Positions 11,169-22,350 of a stretch of DNA of 64,000 nucleotides are shown here, piece by piece. Positions within the stretch are counted from its first letter, which is position 1. Every line of letters starts with the position of its first letter. The translations under genes were made by a program, and so were the position numbers. The stretch is from Pegea sp. RAD2-039 (taxonomy: Eukaryota; Chordata; Thaliacea; Salpida; Salpidae), in the NCBI GenBank assembly GCA_034620365.1, contig JAQGEQ010000206.1, forward strand, positions 186,001 to 250,000, read 5' to 3'. The notes below the pieces were generated by a model. That model was given only the letters and a program-made list of their open reading frames with translations. It was not told the DNA's origin and did no database searches.

Positions 11169-13413
11169 ATGTTTCCTTTTGACTTGTTGATTGGTATACA
11201 ATCAAACTTATGTGATTTGGCAAGTTCATTTAATAACTCTTCAACTATTTGGAAGAAATTACTCTTTGTGGTTTTTGTTCTTCTAAATCTTTTCACATTT
11301 TCTTTGTTTATTTCCGCTTTGCTGTATGGAACTGTTTATTTCTATAATAGACCCACAATCTATCATTCAATTCCTATAAACTTTAGATTCAACAGGTAAT
11401 TTTTTATAGCTATATTTATTATTAAAAAATCTATAAAAAAAAGTTATAAATAGATAAATAATAGCCATTTAAAAAGCAGTATATTTATGAATACATAATA
11501 ACATTATAAAGTTTGTTTGTTTATAAAATGAAGGTCAAAAAATATTTGTAAAAAACAGTTGAGTCTAAAAAGATTGAAACTTTTCAATCTATATAAAATT
11601 ATAAATCTATTTAATACAATTACCTTTTATTAGAACCTTTAATAAGATGTATAAGCTGAACATGCTTTTATTTTGTGTTTAAAGTCTATGACTATTAATG
11701 TAAACATAGAAAGATGTTTCATAATGTAATATAGCTTAATATGGTTTTTAAAAACAATATATAAATAAATGGTAAAATATAACAAATTTAAATAGATTAC
11801 TTTCAATTTGTTTCATTCTATTAAAAAAGGTTTGTTTGTAGAGGATGTATCCAAAGACATAAACTCTATGAGAAGGGCAAAACAGATTATTTTAAAAACT
11901 TGTATGATGATGATTGTTATCCTTTTTCAGTCGTAAATCTTCGTACTCCAAAAGTAAGTCTTACATTTACATTTATTTATATTTATTTAATCTTACATTT
12001 ATGAAATAAATAAAGTTTCTATCTATAAAACAGGAGATGCTACTAGAAGAGGGAATTGATTATTTTGTAATGCTAAAGTTAGAACTTCCAGAATCAGAAA
12101 GAAATTTACAAATGGGAATGTTTATGGTAAGAATGATAGTTTCAGGAAGCACCTATAAAGAAGTTTCAGAGGAGACTATTAGACAGTGGATTTCATGGCA
12201 AGCTAAAGAAGATGATCAAAAAGATGTTAAGAAAAAGATTACTTCAAATATTTCAGTGAGTCACTTTTTAAATGATTCACTGAAAAAATGACAAAATATT
12301 TTGTTTTTCAGGTAATGATGCCGTTTACGTCATCATATATCAGACAAATAAGAAAATTCTTGTTTATTCCTTTTTATATTTTTGATTTGTACAGAGAAAG
12401 TCATGAGTTACAAGTGGTGCTGTTTGATTCACTTAACTTGAAGAAGGTTTATTTTTTTATTATGTGTTAAATTCATGCTTGGTACTGTAACAAAAAATAG
12501 CCATGTAGATAAAGTTTATTTCTGAAATTTAAACTCTTAAATTCAGTTAACTAAACCAATTCAAGAAAAACTTGTTATAAAAACAAATTTGTTTATGTTC
12601 AAATGCTGAAAGACCTTAATAGTAGGTACCAAGACCTATTTTTTAATAAATGAAAGCTTATATGGTTTGAAAAGATTCGATTTTAAGACGAAACAGCCAA
12701 CCAATCAACTGACTTCATCTACAAGTCAACTAACCAATCAACTGGCTTTATTTTCAGCACAACTTCAACTGGACTGCTGTACTGTCAATTGATGACCCGG
12801 GTATTGAGATAAGTTCGGCCCAGCTTGAGATATCTGCCCACTTCAGTGGTTTACGTCGAGTTTTTTACAAGTGGCCGCTCTTATCTTTTATAATCGGGAC
12901 CTCTTGTGTCTTCTTCCCACTTTTCGCTTTTCTCACCTGCATTTTCTACTTTTTCATCTGGAAACAATTCATCGCTTCCCTGTTTGTCAATGATGACGTC
13001 AATAAAGACGACGATGACGTCATCACGTGTAATCGGTTTGATGACGACAATTTAAATTTAACAGAAGAGGACAAAGAAGATGAAGGAATCTTGGATACTG
13101 GTAGGAAGTTTGTGATTTGTAGATGATCCACATGATGAAGATTTGATCTTTGTAGATCTTCTTCCACATCAGAGTCTGATATCTTCCCGAAGATCTTCCA
13201 ACTCCTCTTCTTCTATTGAAATGATCAGCTCTTTACATCAGATGACTTCTTCTGTTAGTAAAGTCATCAATTTGGAAGATCAGTCTTCTTCTGAGTAAGA
13301 TCGTGTCTTCAGATTTTGCTTTCATTCACAACATCTTGTTCAGAACTCAGCTAGTGGATATAGAAGAGCGTATCGTAAGAAGGAGGCCTACAGCTCAAGA
13401 CTTTTTGGAGTAG
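11169..13413 (+). CDS. BSCL2: Seipin (lipid-droplet biogenesis ER membrane protein)
   Basis: Seipin oligomers sit in the ER membrane at ER-lipid droplet contacts and control droplet formation. Seven exons in phase: 11169-11395, 11842-11953, 12034-12255, 12312-12446, 12758-13100, 13123-13294, 13344-13413, giving 426 aa. TM1 lies at about residues 28-58. The lumenal domain carries LKLELPESERNLQMGMFMV, which matches the family's LELELPES...LGMF core, and later AQLEISAHFSGLRRVFYKWP. TM2 follows (IIGTSCVFFPLFAFLTCIF). The cytosolic tail is acidic and serine-rich. Exon 6 would reach an in-frame stop, but the GTAAGA donor at 13295 with the TTGTTCAG acceptor gives an ordered basic C-terminus, so I prefer seven exons. 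Exons 5-7 are distinctly GC-richer than exons 1-4 and contain two TGACGTCA copies in the coding sequence. AATAAA is at 13548-13553. Confidence 0.93.
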
Positions 13414-13547
13414 TTACCTCACAAAATCACGTTTTTGTGCAATCGTCTGTTCATTTTTGTAAATTTGTCATTTTCACCAAGATGTTTATTACAACAAAGA
13501 CACCAGTTGCGCTTATTTTTCTTTTGTTTATATAAATGTGAATAACG

Positions 13548-13553
13548 AATAAA
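13548..13553 (+). terminator. Poly(A) signal of seipin
   Basis: A canonical AATAAA lies 135 bases after the seipin stop codon and is followed by a T/G-rich stretch. Assigning it to seipin is inference from position. Confidence 0.6.
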
Positions 13554-15558
13554 GAAAATTGTTTTGGTTTCCATAAAATTCGTTTTCTTTTGTCTCTTTT
13601 ATGAACTTAGTTAAGATTTGTCGATTTTTAATCAATTAACAACTAAGAAAGTTCTTTTAAATGTTTTTCAAACAAAATATAATTTGAATAATTAACTTTT
13701 AGTTAAAAATTTAATATTATTAATAAAGTAAAAGACTAGGTATCGATTTTGCATCTATTTCGCTGCATAACCTAAGGCGTGGAATCCTGCTGAATGGGTA
13801 ACAACTGTATAACTTCTGCTCTGACAAAGGCAGACAACATTTCGTGCAATTTATTCTTAATTCGCAATTTATATTTGTAAATTCTTTTTAAATTCAGCGG
13901 TAGTTCTGAAACCTTAAATAAAAACCATTTAAATTTGGTTAATCATCATTGTAAGGAACCTATCGATAATTGAAGCTTATATAAGAATAGGTTTTGATAA
14001 AACTAAAGACATAAAACGACCAACGTTATAAAATTTAGAAGAAACAGCATATATAGACTAAATTGAAAACAATTAAATAGATAAAAGTCAAATAATGATA
14101 ATGGTCTGATTCTGCTACAAAAAAGTGTTTTAATTTTTTTTCCTCTTCCTCAAAGTTATATTATGTATAAAGGTCAAATATATATTGTAATGAACGATAT
14201 ATGTATGAAATTGTATTCATCAACTTAATCAAAATAAAAATGATTTAATCTGTTGATTAATTGTTATTAACACATTTTCGTTATTAAATTTCTGGAATTC
14301 TTATTACTTTTTGATGAAATCTTTTAATAAAGTTTATTTAAAGTTTAAAAATGAAAGTCAGATTTAAGCTTAAAAAATGTCATGCATTAAAAGAACAGTT
14401 GATAACATAAGACATTTTGCAAGTGAAAATTTATTTAGCGAATTTTTCTTCCTATTAAACAACTTGATTAATTTTTGTGAGTCTTTCTCTATAGCTTATT
14501 TTGAAATTACGAAATGGTTCTTGCTTCCTTAGAATTTCAAAATATATTTTAATACGTAAACAAGGTTTCACTTCCTCATCCTTCAGCTATTAAGACTTCC
14601 TCCTTTATATAATCAAATAATAACTAAAGTGATGATTGAAGTCATAAATCATTGTATTTCTGAAATCTGTTGTTCAGATATAATCTAATATTTTATTGAA
14701 TAATCATTTTCGTGAAGATAAAAAACAAGGTATACAAGTAAATGGAAATCAGTTTTGGATAAGATTTTTATAAGTTAAAGTTCTTATAGGTTGTTTTATT
14801 GTTTATTTTCTTATTCTTAAAAGGTTTTTTAAAGGTATAATATCTTGTGGTGTATCATTTCGATGAAACTTTTACTCGTGATTTATTATCTAAATTGTAT
14901 AAATATGATTTCTAAGTATTTCAAAACAATAAACATTTTTGTTGAGACTATTAATCTTTCAATAAATCATTTTGGATAGTATTATTTTTCAACCTTTATG
15001 TAAAAATTTTATTAAGTATTTGATATTATATATATTATGATAATAGATTATAACTAACTATTCAAAGTTTATTATGATTACTCCTTCATCCCGTTATTCT
15101 TGAATTATTCAAAATAAGAAATAAGAAAAGATGAATGAATGAATCAAAAGAAAAAATATTATGATTATGTAAGCTTAAATTAAAATCTTAATTTTAATGA
15201 AAACCATATTTTCTATGTCTTATTACGTTTTAATGTTTTCCTTTTAATTGGTAAAAAAAACTGAATTTAGCAAAGGTCTCTGCTTCAAATTAATTTAAGT
15301 CTAGATACTTAAAAAACATTTTATAAATAAAATAGTTTAAAATAAGATTCATCTAATTTACAATTTAGAAGAAGTCACAACTTTTTAGTACAGACAATAT
15401 TTCTGAGTAGAATACAGTAATTTGTTATTTCATTTTAAGACAGGCGAAAGTATGAGTTGTTAACCAGAAAATCAGTTTAATTTATTATTACAATAAATGT
15501 GACAAATAAAACCTTATTTAAAAATGGTTAATTAATAATTACAATATTTTAGAGCAAT
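13554..15558. other. AT-rich intergenic DNA
   Basis: I see no coding signal or recognisable repeat. The last bases before 15559 include an ATTTTAG acceptor-like site six bases from the GPCR start codon. Confidence 0.6.
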
Positions 15559-17210
15559 ATGGCCTTACAAAGTTTTGATAATTTTACTTCAAATATTTCT
15601 GATGTTGCATCATCTACTGGACCCACCAGTTACTTGTCAAATCTTGTTATCACAATTTGTATTGTGATATTTTTCATCTTTAGTTCTATTGGAAACCTTG
15701 TAACAATTGCAACTATCAAGTCAAACTCACATTTGCAGAATATCACAAATACATTTATAGCTAGTCTTTGTGTAACAGATCTTATATCAACTTCTATTTC
15801 GCCTTTGTGGTTGCATCGTACTACTTGGGGTTATAGTGATTGGCAATGGAGCAAATTTTTGTGTAGGTTGTTTACTTGGTTTGTAAATTAATCATAATTA
15901 TTTTAAGTTCATTTTTAGGCAATTTTTTTTGGGTTTCTGAGTTTTCAACCAACTATGTAACAATTCTTCACATTGCTTCATTTTCTGCTTTACGATTTGC
16001 TGCTGTTTATAAAAGTTTTGGAGTTTGGGATATTACAAAAACAAAAGTTGTTTATTTCATCACACTTTTGTGGATATTTTCAGTAACTATAGCATCACCT
16101 TTAGGAATATTAGTTAATGTTATAGATAAAAGTAAACAAAAAAGTGAGTTGAAATAAAAATAATAAAGTTTTGAATTGAAATAATCAAACTTGATATTAC
16201 TGTAGTTTATTTCTCATAAATTTATTTGCAAGACATTACAAATCTGAACTGTTAAATTTGGGTGTTATATAAAAGTTGTTATTTTTTTATTTACTTTCAA
16301 ATTTTATTTTGTCAGAAAAACGATCAAATTTACTAAACATGTTTTTACTTAATAGCCAAAGAAATTAACTTAAAAATCAACAACATCTTCAAATCCTTTA
16401 AAAAATATCTTTAACAGATGAAAATGAATTAAGTTTGTCGCTTTCTTGCACAATTATTAGAGAAGAAAACTGTTGTTTACGACAATTTAAAACTTATAGT
16501 TTTATACTGGGTCCTGCTATGGTTTTCTTACCGTTGATATTCATTGTTGTTTGTTCTTGTATGCTGGTTGGAAGAGTTATCAAGCAAAACAGGTCAGTAA
16601 AATACATGATAACGAAGAATTAATTGATAACTAAATATTTGTGGCTGTTGAAAAACACATTTTAGTTGACTTCTAAACATATAAATATTGTTTCTAGCTA
16701 ACTATGTATTTCAGAAAGCTCTCCAATACCTGCAAGTATGAGATTCATGAATTAAAAAAAAAACAAATCAACTCTACAGAAAGTTGTAATTATTCTGAAG
16801 CCACAAGAAGTTGTATAACTACCAATGAAGGTATTGTCAAAAAAATTAATAGAAGTTTATCTCCAAATCAAGTTAATTTCAAATCAAAAAATGAAAAATC
16901 GTTTAAACAGCAAAAGAAATTAACTTTTCAATTAAGTCTTGTAGTATTTTCGTTTGTCCTTGGATATACACCATCAGTAATTTATGTAATTTGGTCTACA
17001 ATTGCTCCAAAAACAAATTCAAAAAAATTAGATTACTGGCTTGGAATTGTTTCTTATCTCTGTTTACACTTCAGTCAATGTCTCAATCCTGTTATGTATA
17101 ATTTAGGATCAAATAAGCTTCGTTTGGCTACTAGAAAGCTTTTACAAAAGATAACAGAAAGATTCATTTTTAAATCTGGCTCTTCTAATTGTAGAAATAG
17201 TGCAACATAA
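15559..17210 (+). CDS. Rhodopsin-like (class A) G-protein-coupled receptor, copy 1
   Basis: A seven-helix plasma-membrane receptor with unknown ligand. Four exons in phase: 15559-15862, 15919-16143, 16418-16592, 16715-17210, giving 399 aa. Visible landmarks: TM1 with GNLV; TM2 with SLCVTDL; the disulphide cysteine at the top of TM3 (KFLC); TM4 tryptophan; an ECL2 cysteine cluster (ENCC); TM5 with LPLIF; TM7 ending LNPVMYN. The DRY motif at the end of TM3 reads LRF, so the acidic residue is missing. The CWxP toggle in TM6 reads LGYTP, so C and W are missing. There is no TM7 lysine at the opsin position. A long basic, serine-rich third loop precedes TM6. Exons 2 and 3 have exactly the same lengths and phases as in the paralogue at 26.7 kb. 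Poly(A) signal candidate AATAAA at about 17384. Confidence 0.88.
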
Positions 17211-18239
17211 TCTTGTAAAAAAGTTGTAAATATCAACAAGCTGAAGAATTAATTGAAACATGTAAAAAAGCAGAAAAACTTTTGTCGTTTTTTGATTCGA
17301 CGATAAAATTTCATTCTTTTATCTTTCATCTTTCTATTTGCCCGTTTTTTAACTTTCTACTAAAGTTATGTGAAAATTTCAAAGAATAAAATAGAAAAAT
17401 TGTGATCCTTAAGTCTATATAGTTTTCTTTAGAAAGTTTATAATTATCTAGAAAAATTGAAACGTTACAAGTTTGTTAAGGTTAAAATAGTTTAGTTCCT
17501 GTTGCAGTATTTACTGTTTTTAAAGACTTAAAAGACCAACAAACGTTTTCTTTATTGAATTTCCGTATTGAACTTAATGTTTCCTTAAATTTCAACATAA
17601 CATCTTCGCTGTATTTGTGAAACATTAATCGATCCAATTTCATTTTTTTCACTAATGTGATGTTCTTGTTCTAAAAGTTTATTAAAGTCTTTAGGAGACA
17701 TAAAAGTGACTTTTATAAGATCCGAAACATTTTGTGAAGTGAAAGAGCTTTGTATTTTAGGTCACTGTGCTGGATAAAATCAGACCTAAACTGATTAAGA
17801 CTTATAAAAGAGTCTTAATCAATCATTCACAGAGATGTATATAGCAGATTTAAGATAGTAAAATATCACCAACATTAGGAAATTACTCGAATGTGGAGAT
17901 TTAAAAACATTTTATACTATTTTGCTGATGGTAGAAATTACTTTCCTAACTTTATTTTTAATGTTTTATGAAATTATTTAATACATCAGGAAAAAAGTTC
18001 ATCTCATTATCAAGCGCAAGTTATCGGAAACAGTTTTAACCCAACTCATTCAGTTTATTTGCATCTTTTGTGTAAGATCATCTCGACTATCTGAAAAGAT
18101 TACTTGAGTATTACTTTGTAAAGATATCAAAAGCTCTTCTTAGCGATATTCGATCAACAAAATAAATAAAGTTATTCCGTTTGAGTAATTTTGCTTCATA
18201 TATCTCTGTACAAAAATCTTTATATAGTTTACAAGTAAT
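17211..18239. other. Spacer after GPCR copy 1
   Basis: The first 170 bases are probably 3'UTR. The rest has no reading frame I recognise and may be the unrecognisable 5' part of the LINE remnant that follows. Confidence 0.4.
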
Positions 18240-19070
18240 TCTAATTTCTACTTAGGAAGAGAATGTGTAGTTTTATCTTCACTTAGCAAGAAAACCTTTT
18301 TTGCTTTCATAAATCAAAAGCTTAAGGTGAGATCTCAAATACCTCCCTTGCTTGATAACAGCGACCAGCTTGTGATGAAACCAGAGAGTAAAGCTAAACA
18401 GTCAATTTGATAGCGTTTTATAACCGATGATGGCAATACTCTTTTGTACTCCAACATTCTTATAAATATCTCTGAGATTATAGATCTTTATACAACGGCC
18501 GATATGGTATCTAAGGCCATTTCTTCTTTAAAATCATCAGTTTTTAACACCCCAGATTAGATCCCAGCTTTCTTTTTAAGAAAAACTACTTCCTCTTTAT
18601 CACTACCTTTATCCCTTTTCTTTAACATGACTCTGAGGCGAGGAAGAGTTCCACAAGTTTGGAAGAAAGCTTCTGTTAATAAAAAGGTCCCAGAAACACC
18701 ACACCTAACTACAAACCAGTTTCGATGACTTCAGTTATCTGCAGAACTCAAGAGCATATCATTAACAATCATATGACCAGTCATTTGATGGAGCACCATC
18801 TAATATCTGATGTCCAGCATGGCTTTGTGAAACGGAGATCTTCCCTGACTCAACATCTCACTTTTCTTAATGAGCTTACAGCCCATTATGAAAGTAATAC
18901 TCCTTGCAATATCATATATCTCGATTTTGCTAAAGCGTTTTATTCTGTCCCACACACTAAGCTCGTTAATGTAATGAAAAACTTTAAAATCAACAGCCTT
19001 ATCTTAAAGTGGATTCAAGATTACTTATTAGATAGAATCCAACAAGCTCGTGTTGAAATTTAGATACTTT
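18240..19070 (+). mobile_element. Degenerate LINE (non-LTR retrotransposon) reverse transcriptase fragment
   Basis: Conceptual translation, with stops and frame changes, shows the fingers region of a LINE reverse transcriptase. A segment like PPLLDNSDQLVMKPESKAK is followed by TLRRGRVPQVWKKASV, then PVSMTSVICR, DVQHGFVKRRSSLTQHLTFL and domain A as YLDFAKAFYSVPHTKL. The longest clean frame is 18725-19063. The YADD catalytic box and everything after it are absent, and stops interrupt the upstream part. This is therefore a dead, truncated copy. Confidence 0.8.
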
Positions 19071-19401
19071 GGAAATTCAACGGATTAAATACGACCTAAT
19101 TCTTATTTTTTAAATTATCTACAATTTAGTTGACCGAATTTCGATGCTTTCTTTTTCATTAGTCCTTTCCTCAAGTTATATCAACTCAGACGACACACAT
19201 TACATCTTAATGAGCTTATATAACCTGGTACTTGGTCAGAGCGATTTTTTTTTTCTTATACCGTACAATTAGTACTGGGAACCAGCTGTCATATCAGAAT
19301 CACTTGTGCTGTTCAATATTGTCACAGTTATCATTTGTAAATTGTGATTTTTTTACTTTTACATTATTAACTTTCCATGTAATTGTTAAACATATGATTC
19401 T

Positions 19402-19500
19402 AGGACAACTGAAATGCTAGGCGTTACATCTTTTGCTTTCTATATTTCTAACTTAATAGATGTTATTTGTGAGAATGTGTGTCAGCGAGAGGTGCTCTCT
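19402..19500 (+). repeat. Dispersed repeat, copy A (inverted partner at 61.5 kb)
   Basis: About 99 bases, from AGGACAACTGAAATGC to GCGAGAGGTGCTCTCT, recur as the reverse complement at 61539-61637 with a modest number of mismatches. Copy A follows the LINE fragment, so it may be LINE 3' sequence or a SINE tail. No reading frame is apparent. Confidence 0.75.
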
Positions 19501-19823
19501 TAAGGTACTCTCCTTAATCAGTGGTATGTAACATCTAACTTTCTTTTTCTATTTTATCAGATGTTATTTTTGATTTATAATTTACGTTTTACTTATCACT
19601 CTACAGTGTTTCTATAATTTCTGTATTAAAAAGTGCATTTGTAGTGTTGTGAACTCCAACAGATTGTGGAATTATCAAGAAAATACTTGGATGATTTACT
19701 GCGTTTGTTTTAAATCAATTTAATGCCGAAAGATTTGTCTTAATATTTTTGTTGCCAGTGATGTTGTGTCACTGTAGCAACTTTCTTACTTAGTTTTTAT
19801 AATTTTTCTATTAGAAGTATGTA

Positions 19824-20011
19824 TGACGTCACAGACACAAAAGACGTCATCCAAAACATAATAGGTGACGTCATTAACGCGAAACGAAGTCAACACGTAA
19901 TCAAACATACATTGAAAAATACAAGTAAACTAGTGACGTCATCAAATAGATGTTTTCAACAAAACTAACAGCTTGTGACGTTTAAAACGTTCGGCTTGTT
20001 TTATGACGTCA
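19824..20011. promoter_or_regulatory. Cluster of four TGACGTCA palindromes at the 3' end of INTS6
   Basis: Perfect copies lie at 19824-19831, 19866-19873, 19934-19941 and 20004-20011. The third directly abuts the INTS6 stop codon (19942-19944, - strand), and the fourth is inside the coding sequence. A near copy AGACGTCAT is at about 19853. The palindrome matches a CRE/ATF site; function here is not shown. Confidence 0.55.
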
Positions 20012-22350
20012 CAAATGACGCGATTTTTGCTGAGTTCTGGGAGTTTGTTGATCAACATCTCTACCTTGTGGTCATGTTGTCCAGGCTTTCGGATCAGTTT
20101 CAAAATTTCGGATTTTACTTCTACACAAATCTTCTCATTTTCCACTTTCGGGGATTTCCCTTCTAGAGGTTCAAGTTTCGCTTTTTTAACTTCCGGTTCG
20201 ACTTCCGGGTTTCGTTTCAATTTATGTTTTTTTGTGTCGCTACACGGTGGTTCTGGCATCATCGGTGTCGCCTTGACAACTTCTGAATCACTCAGCGAGG
20301 TTTCTTTGGTTGTTTGTTTCAAAACTTCGTTTTTCCGATTCAAATATTTCGAATAAAATTTGGCTGGAATCGAATTATGACGTTTTCGTTTCGGAAGGCC
20401 TCGACGCCGTCCATTAATTGCGACAACTTCGAGATCTTCCGTCTCGTCGACCATCATCCCGCGCTCCTTCGCACGTTTAAAAGGATTTCCAAAAGTATGG
20501 AGTCTTCTGGGGCTTTCAGAAGAAATATTCAATTCTCTCAATGGCTTGGGTAATCCCCTCAAATATTCCTGGTAATTCCCCATTTGTGAAACCGGTTGGT
20601 TGTGAATCTCATTTCGATCTTGAATTCTGATCCTATTTGAGCTGAAAGAGATCTTCCCCAGCATCTCTGATCCTTTCATGAAAGCCGAATTTAAAATTTG
20701 CTTCAAATTTAAACTCATTGAAGTCACGTGACTCACCAATCGACTTCGTGACGTCACGAACGGGTTGTGAAACGGTCGCAAGCCTCCAATTCGCCCTCTA
20801 CCGACCACAAAGCCCATCTCGTTCGCTGTCGATGCGTTCATGACGTCACCAGCACTCGTATATGACGTCACAACAACACCGGTTGGTTTAAGGTCATTAA
20901 AGGTGACATCTTCAGGTAAATTTCGAGTTTGTTCTTTGACTCGTTGCAAATAAGTTTGAACACTTGGACTTAACCCGTTGTCATGACAACCATCCGGAAG
21001 CACGTGACTTGCGTTGATAGAACGCATCGCCTTGCGTAAGTGGCTCATATAGTAAGGCGGCAAGAGGGCTAAATAGTCACCAAAAGCGCGTTTCCACTCG
21101 ACACTTGGTTTGAGGTTCAATTTGATCAACTGATCTACGAGAGGAAGGAGCAAGGGGTAATTGTAGGGCATCACGACGAGGTTAACTGAGGTCAAATTGC
21201 TGCTGGCCTTCAAGTAACCACACGGATGGTTGATATGGTTGTTATGGCAACCGGTGACGTAGACTTGCCAGCAGATAGCAGGCGTCTTCTTTTCGAGGAG
21301 CACCTGAGTGAGCGGCGACGGCTCCAATTCGTATTTATCGAAAGGGAAATCGGGTCGAAGCATCGGTGTGACGTCATCAGCAATGAATTTGATAGTTGGA
21401 TGAGCGGGACGCGCTGTCAGGGCCGTTGTGTTGGCGTCGATGAAGTAGGGTTCAGGAAGGGGCCAATGACCAATTGGTGTCCCTGTTTTATGATTTGCTT
21501 TCACGTAAATCATTCTTCTCAGTGAATGCCATGGGGCTGAATCATTAGAAGGGTCTAGGGGAACTTCTGGACAGGGATCAAGGATTGTGGATGACCCTGT
21601 GGCGTCATAGACGCGCTTGAAGCGATCCGCTTTTTCAAAGTGAACAACAACTCCATTATGAAGCTTCGAATTGATCGATTCAAGACACTGAAGAAGGTTC
21701 TTATGAGTTCGGACGCAGTAAGAGCGCCCTCCTGTGACGTCACACATGGCTGAGATGGACGCGACGTCGGTGGGGACGCTTCTGAGATGCTCGGGTTCCT
21801 GCGTGGCTTCAGCTGGTAGTCGAAGAACTAAAGAAAACATCCGATAGTCCCATCTAAAAGGTTCCTTTGTGAGTTCACTTCCAGGAAGAACCTCATTCAT
21901 TGGTAGAGAGAGATCATCTTGGACTTGAGATACACTTGAGAGTTTGCATCCATCCGTGAGACACAATATCAAGGAGCTTTCAAGAAAATATGGGGATCTC
22001 CCTAAACCGTAAGTATCGATGTTGGTTAAAATTCGATTTTTATTCAACAAATCAAAAACAGTTTTTAAAGCTGATCCAAAGTGCGTAACACTCGATGCTT
22101 GGATCGATTTCAGTCGTGACGTCACTAACGCGTGATTTGAAGCTTCTTTCCATCCTGATACGATTGGTCTCTTTTCGCTTAAGGTCACGATGAGGTATCT
22201 GTCAGTGCGGGAGCCTTGCGCTAATCGCTGTTTAATGAATGTCTCTACTGCACTCTTAGCAACATCTAGAAGACTCGTTCCTAGGTAACAATGTTGGTTC
22301 ATCGAAGCTGAGTTGTCAATCAGAAACACAATAGCTGGAGAGTGCGTCAT
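19942..22350 (-). CDS. INTS6: Integrator complex subunit 6
   Basis: Integrator is the metazoan RNA polymerase II-associated complex that cleaves snRNA and attenuated nascent transcripts; INTS6 helps recruit PP2A to it. One uninterrupted frame encodes 802 aa, close to the usual length. The N-terminal von Willebrand A domain keeps the MIDAS motif DNSASMN at residues 12-18 and TDGCKL further on. Diagnostic segments follow: LPGSELTKEPFRWDYRMFSLVLRLP, PFDKYELEPSPLTQ, CWQVYV, VNLVVMPYNYPLLLPL, PPYYMSHLRKA, QMGNYQEYLRGLPKPLREL and RRLHTFGNPFK. The C-terminal domain (VKSEILKLIRKPG...VICDVIKQAERFKR) is complete. It has no introns, unlike most multi-exon genes here. Base composition is GC-elevated, and ten TGACGTCA copies lie in or just beyond it. 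The ATG directly follows CACTAG. Confidence 0.97.
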   Translation of the reverse strand: MTHSPAIVFLIDNSASMNQHCYLGTSLLDVAKSAVETFIKQRLAQGSRTDRYLIVTLSEKRPIVSGWKEASNHALVTSRLKSIQASSVTHFGSALKTVFDLLNKNRILTNIDTYGLGRSPYFLESSLILCLTDGCKLSSVSQVQDDLSLPMNEVLPGSELTKEPFRWDYRMFSLVLRLPAEATQEPEHLRSVPTDVASISAMCDVTGGRSYCVRTHKNLLQCLESINSKLHNGVVVHFEKADRFKRVYDATGSSTILDPCPEVPLDPSNDSAPWHSLRRMIYVKANHKTGTPIGHWPLPEPYFIDANTTALTARPAHPTIKFIADDVTPMLRPDFPFDKYELEPSPLTQVLLEKKTPAICWQVYVTGCHNNHINHPCGYLKASSNLTSVNLVVMPYNYPLLLPLVDQLIKLNLKPSVEWKRAFGDYLALLPPYYMSHLRKAMRSINASHVLPDGCHDNGLSPSVQTYLQRVKEQTRNLPEDVTFNDLKPTGVVVTSYTSAGDVMNASTANEMGFVVGRGRIGGLRPFHNPFVTSRSRLVSHVTSMSLNLKQILNSAFMKGSEMLGKISFSSNRIRIQDRNEIHNQPVSQMGNYQEYLRGLPKPLRELNISSESPRRLHTFGNPFKRAKERGMMVDETEDLEVVAINGRRRGLPKRKRHNSIPAKFYSKYLNRKNEVLKQTTKETSLSDSEVVKATPMMPEPPCSDTKKHKLKRNPEVEPEVKKAKLEPLEGKSPKVENEKICVEVKSEILKLIRKPGQHDHKVEMLINKLPELSKNRVICDVIKQAERFKRHKLLVLLKTSI

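Noticed and set aside
20003..20356. Open frames on the + strand across INTS6 (also 19975, 20314 and 21226)
   Set aside because: Antisense shadows of the highly conserved INTS6 coding frame.
20723..20732. GTCACGTGAC palindrome in INTS6 as a CLEAR/USF promoter element
   Set aside because: It lies within coding sequence and only a few CACGTG copies are scattered in the window; too weak for a separate claim.
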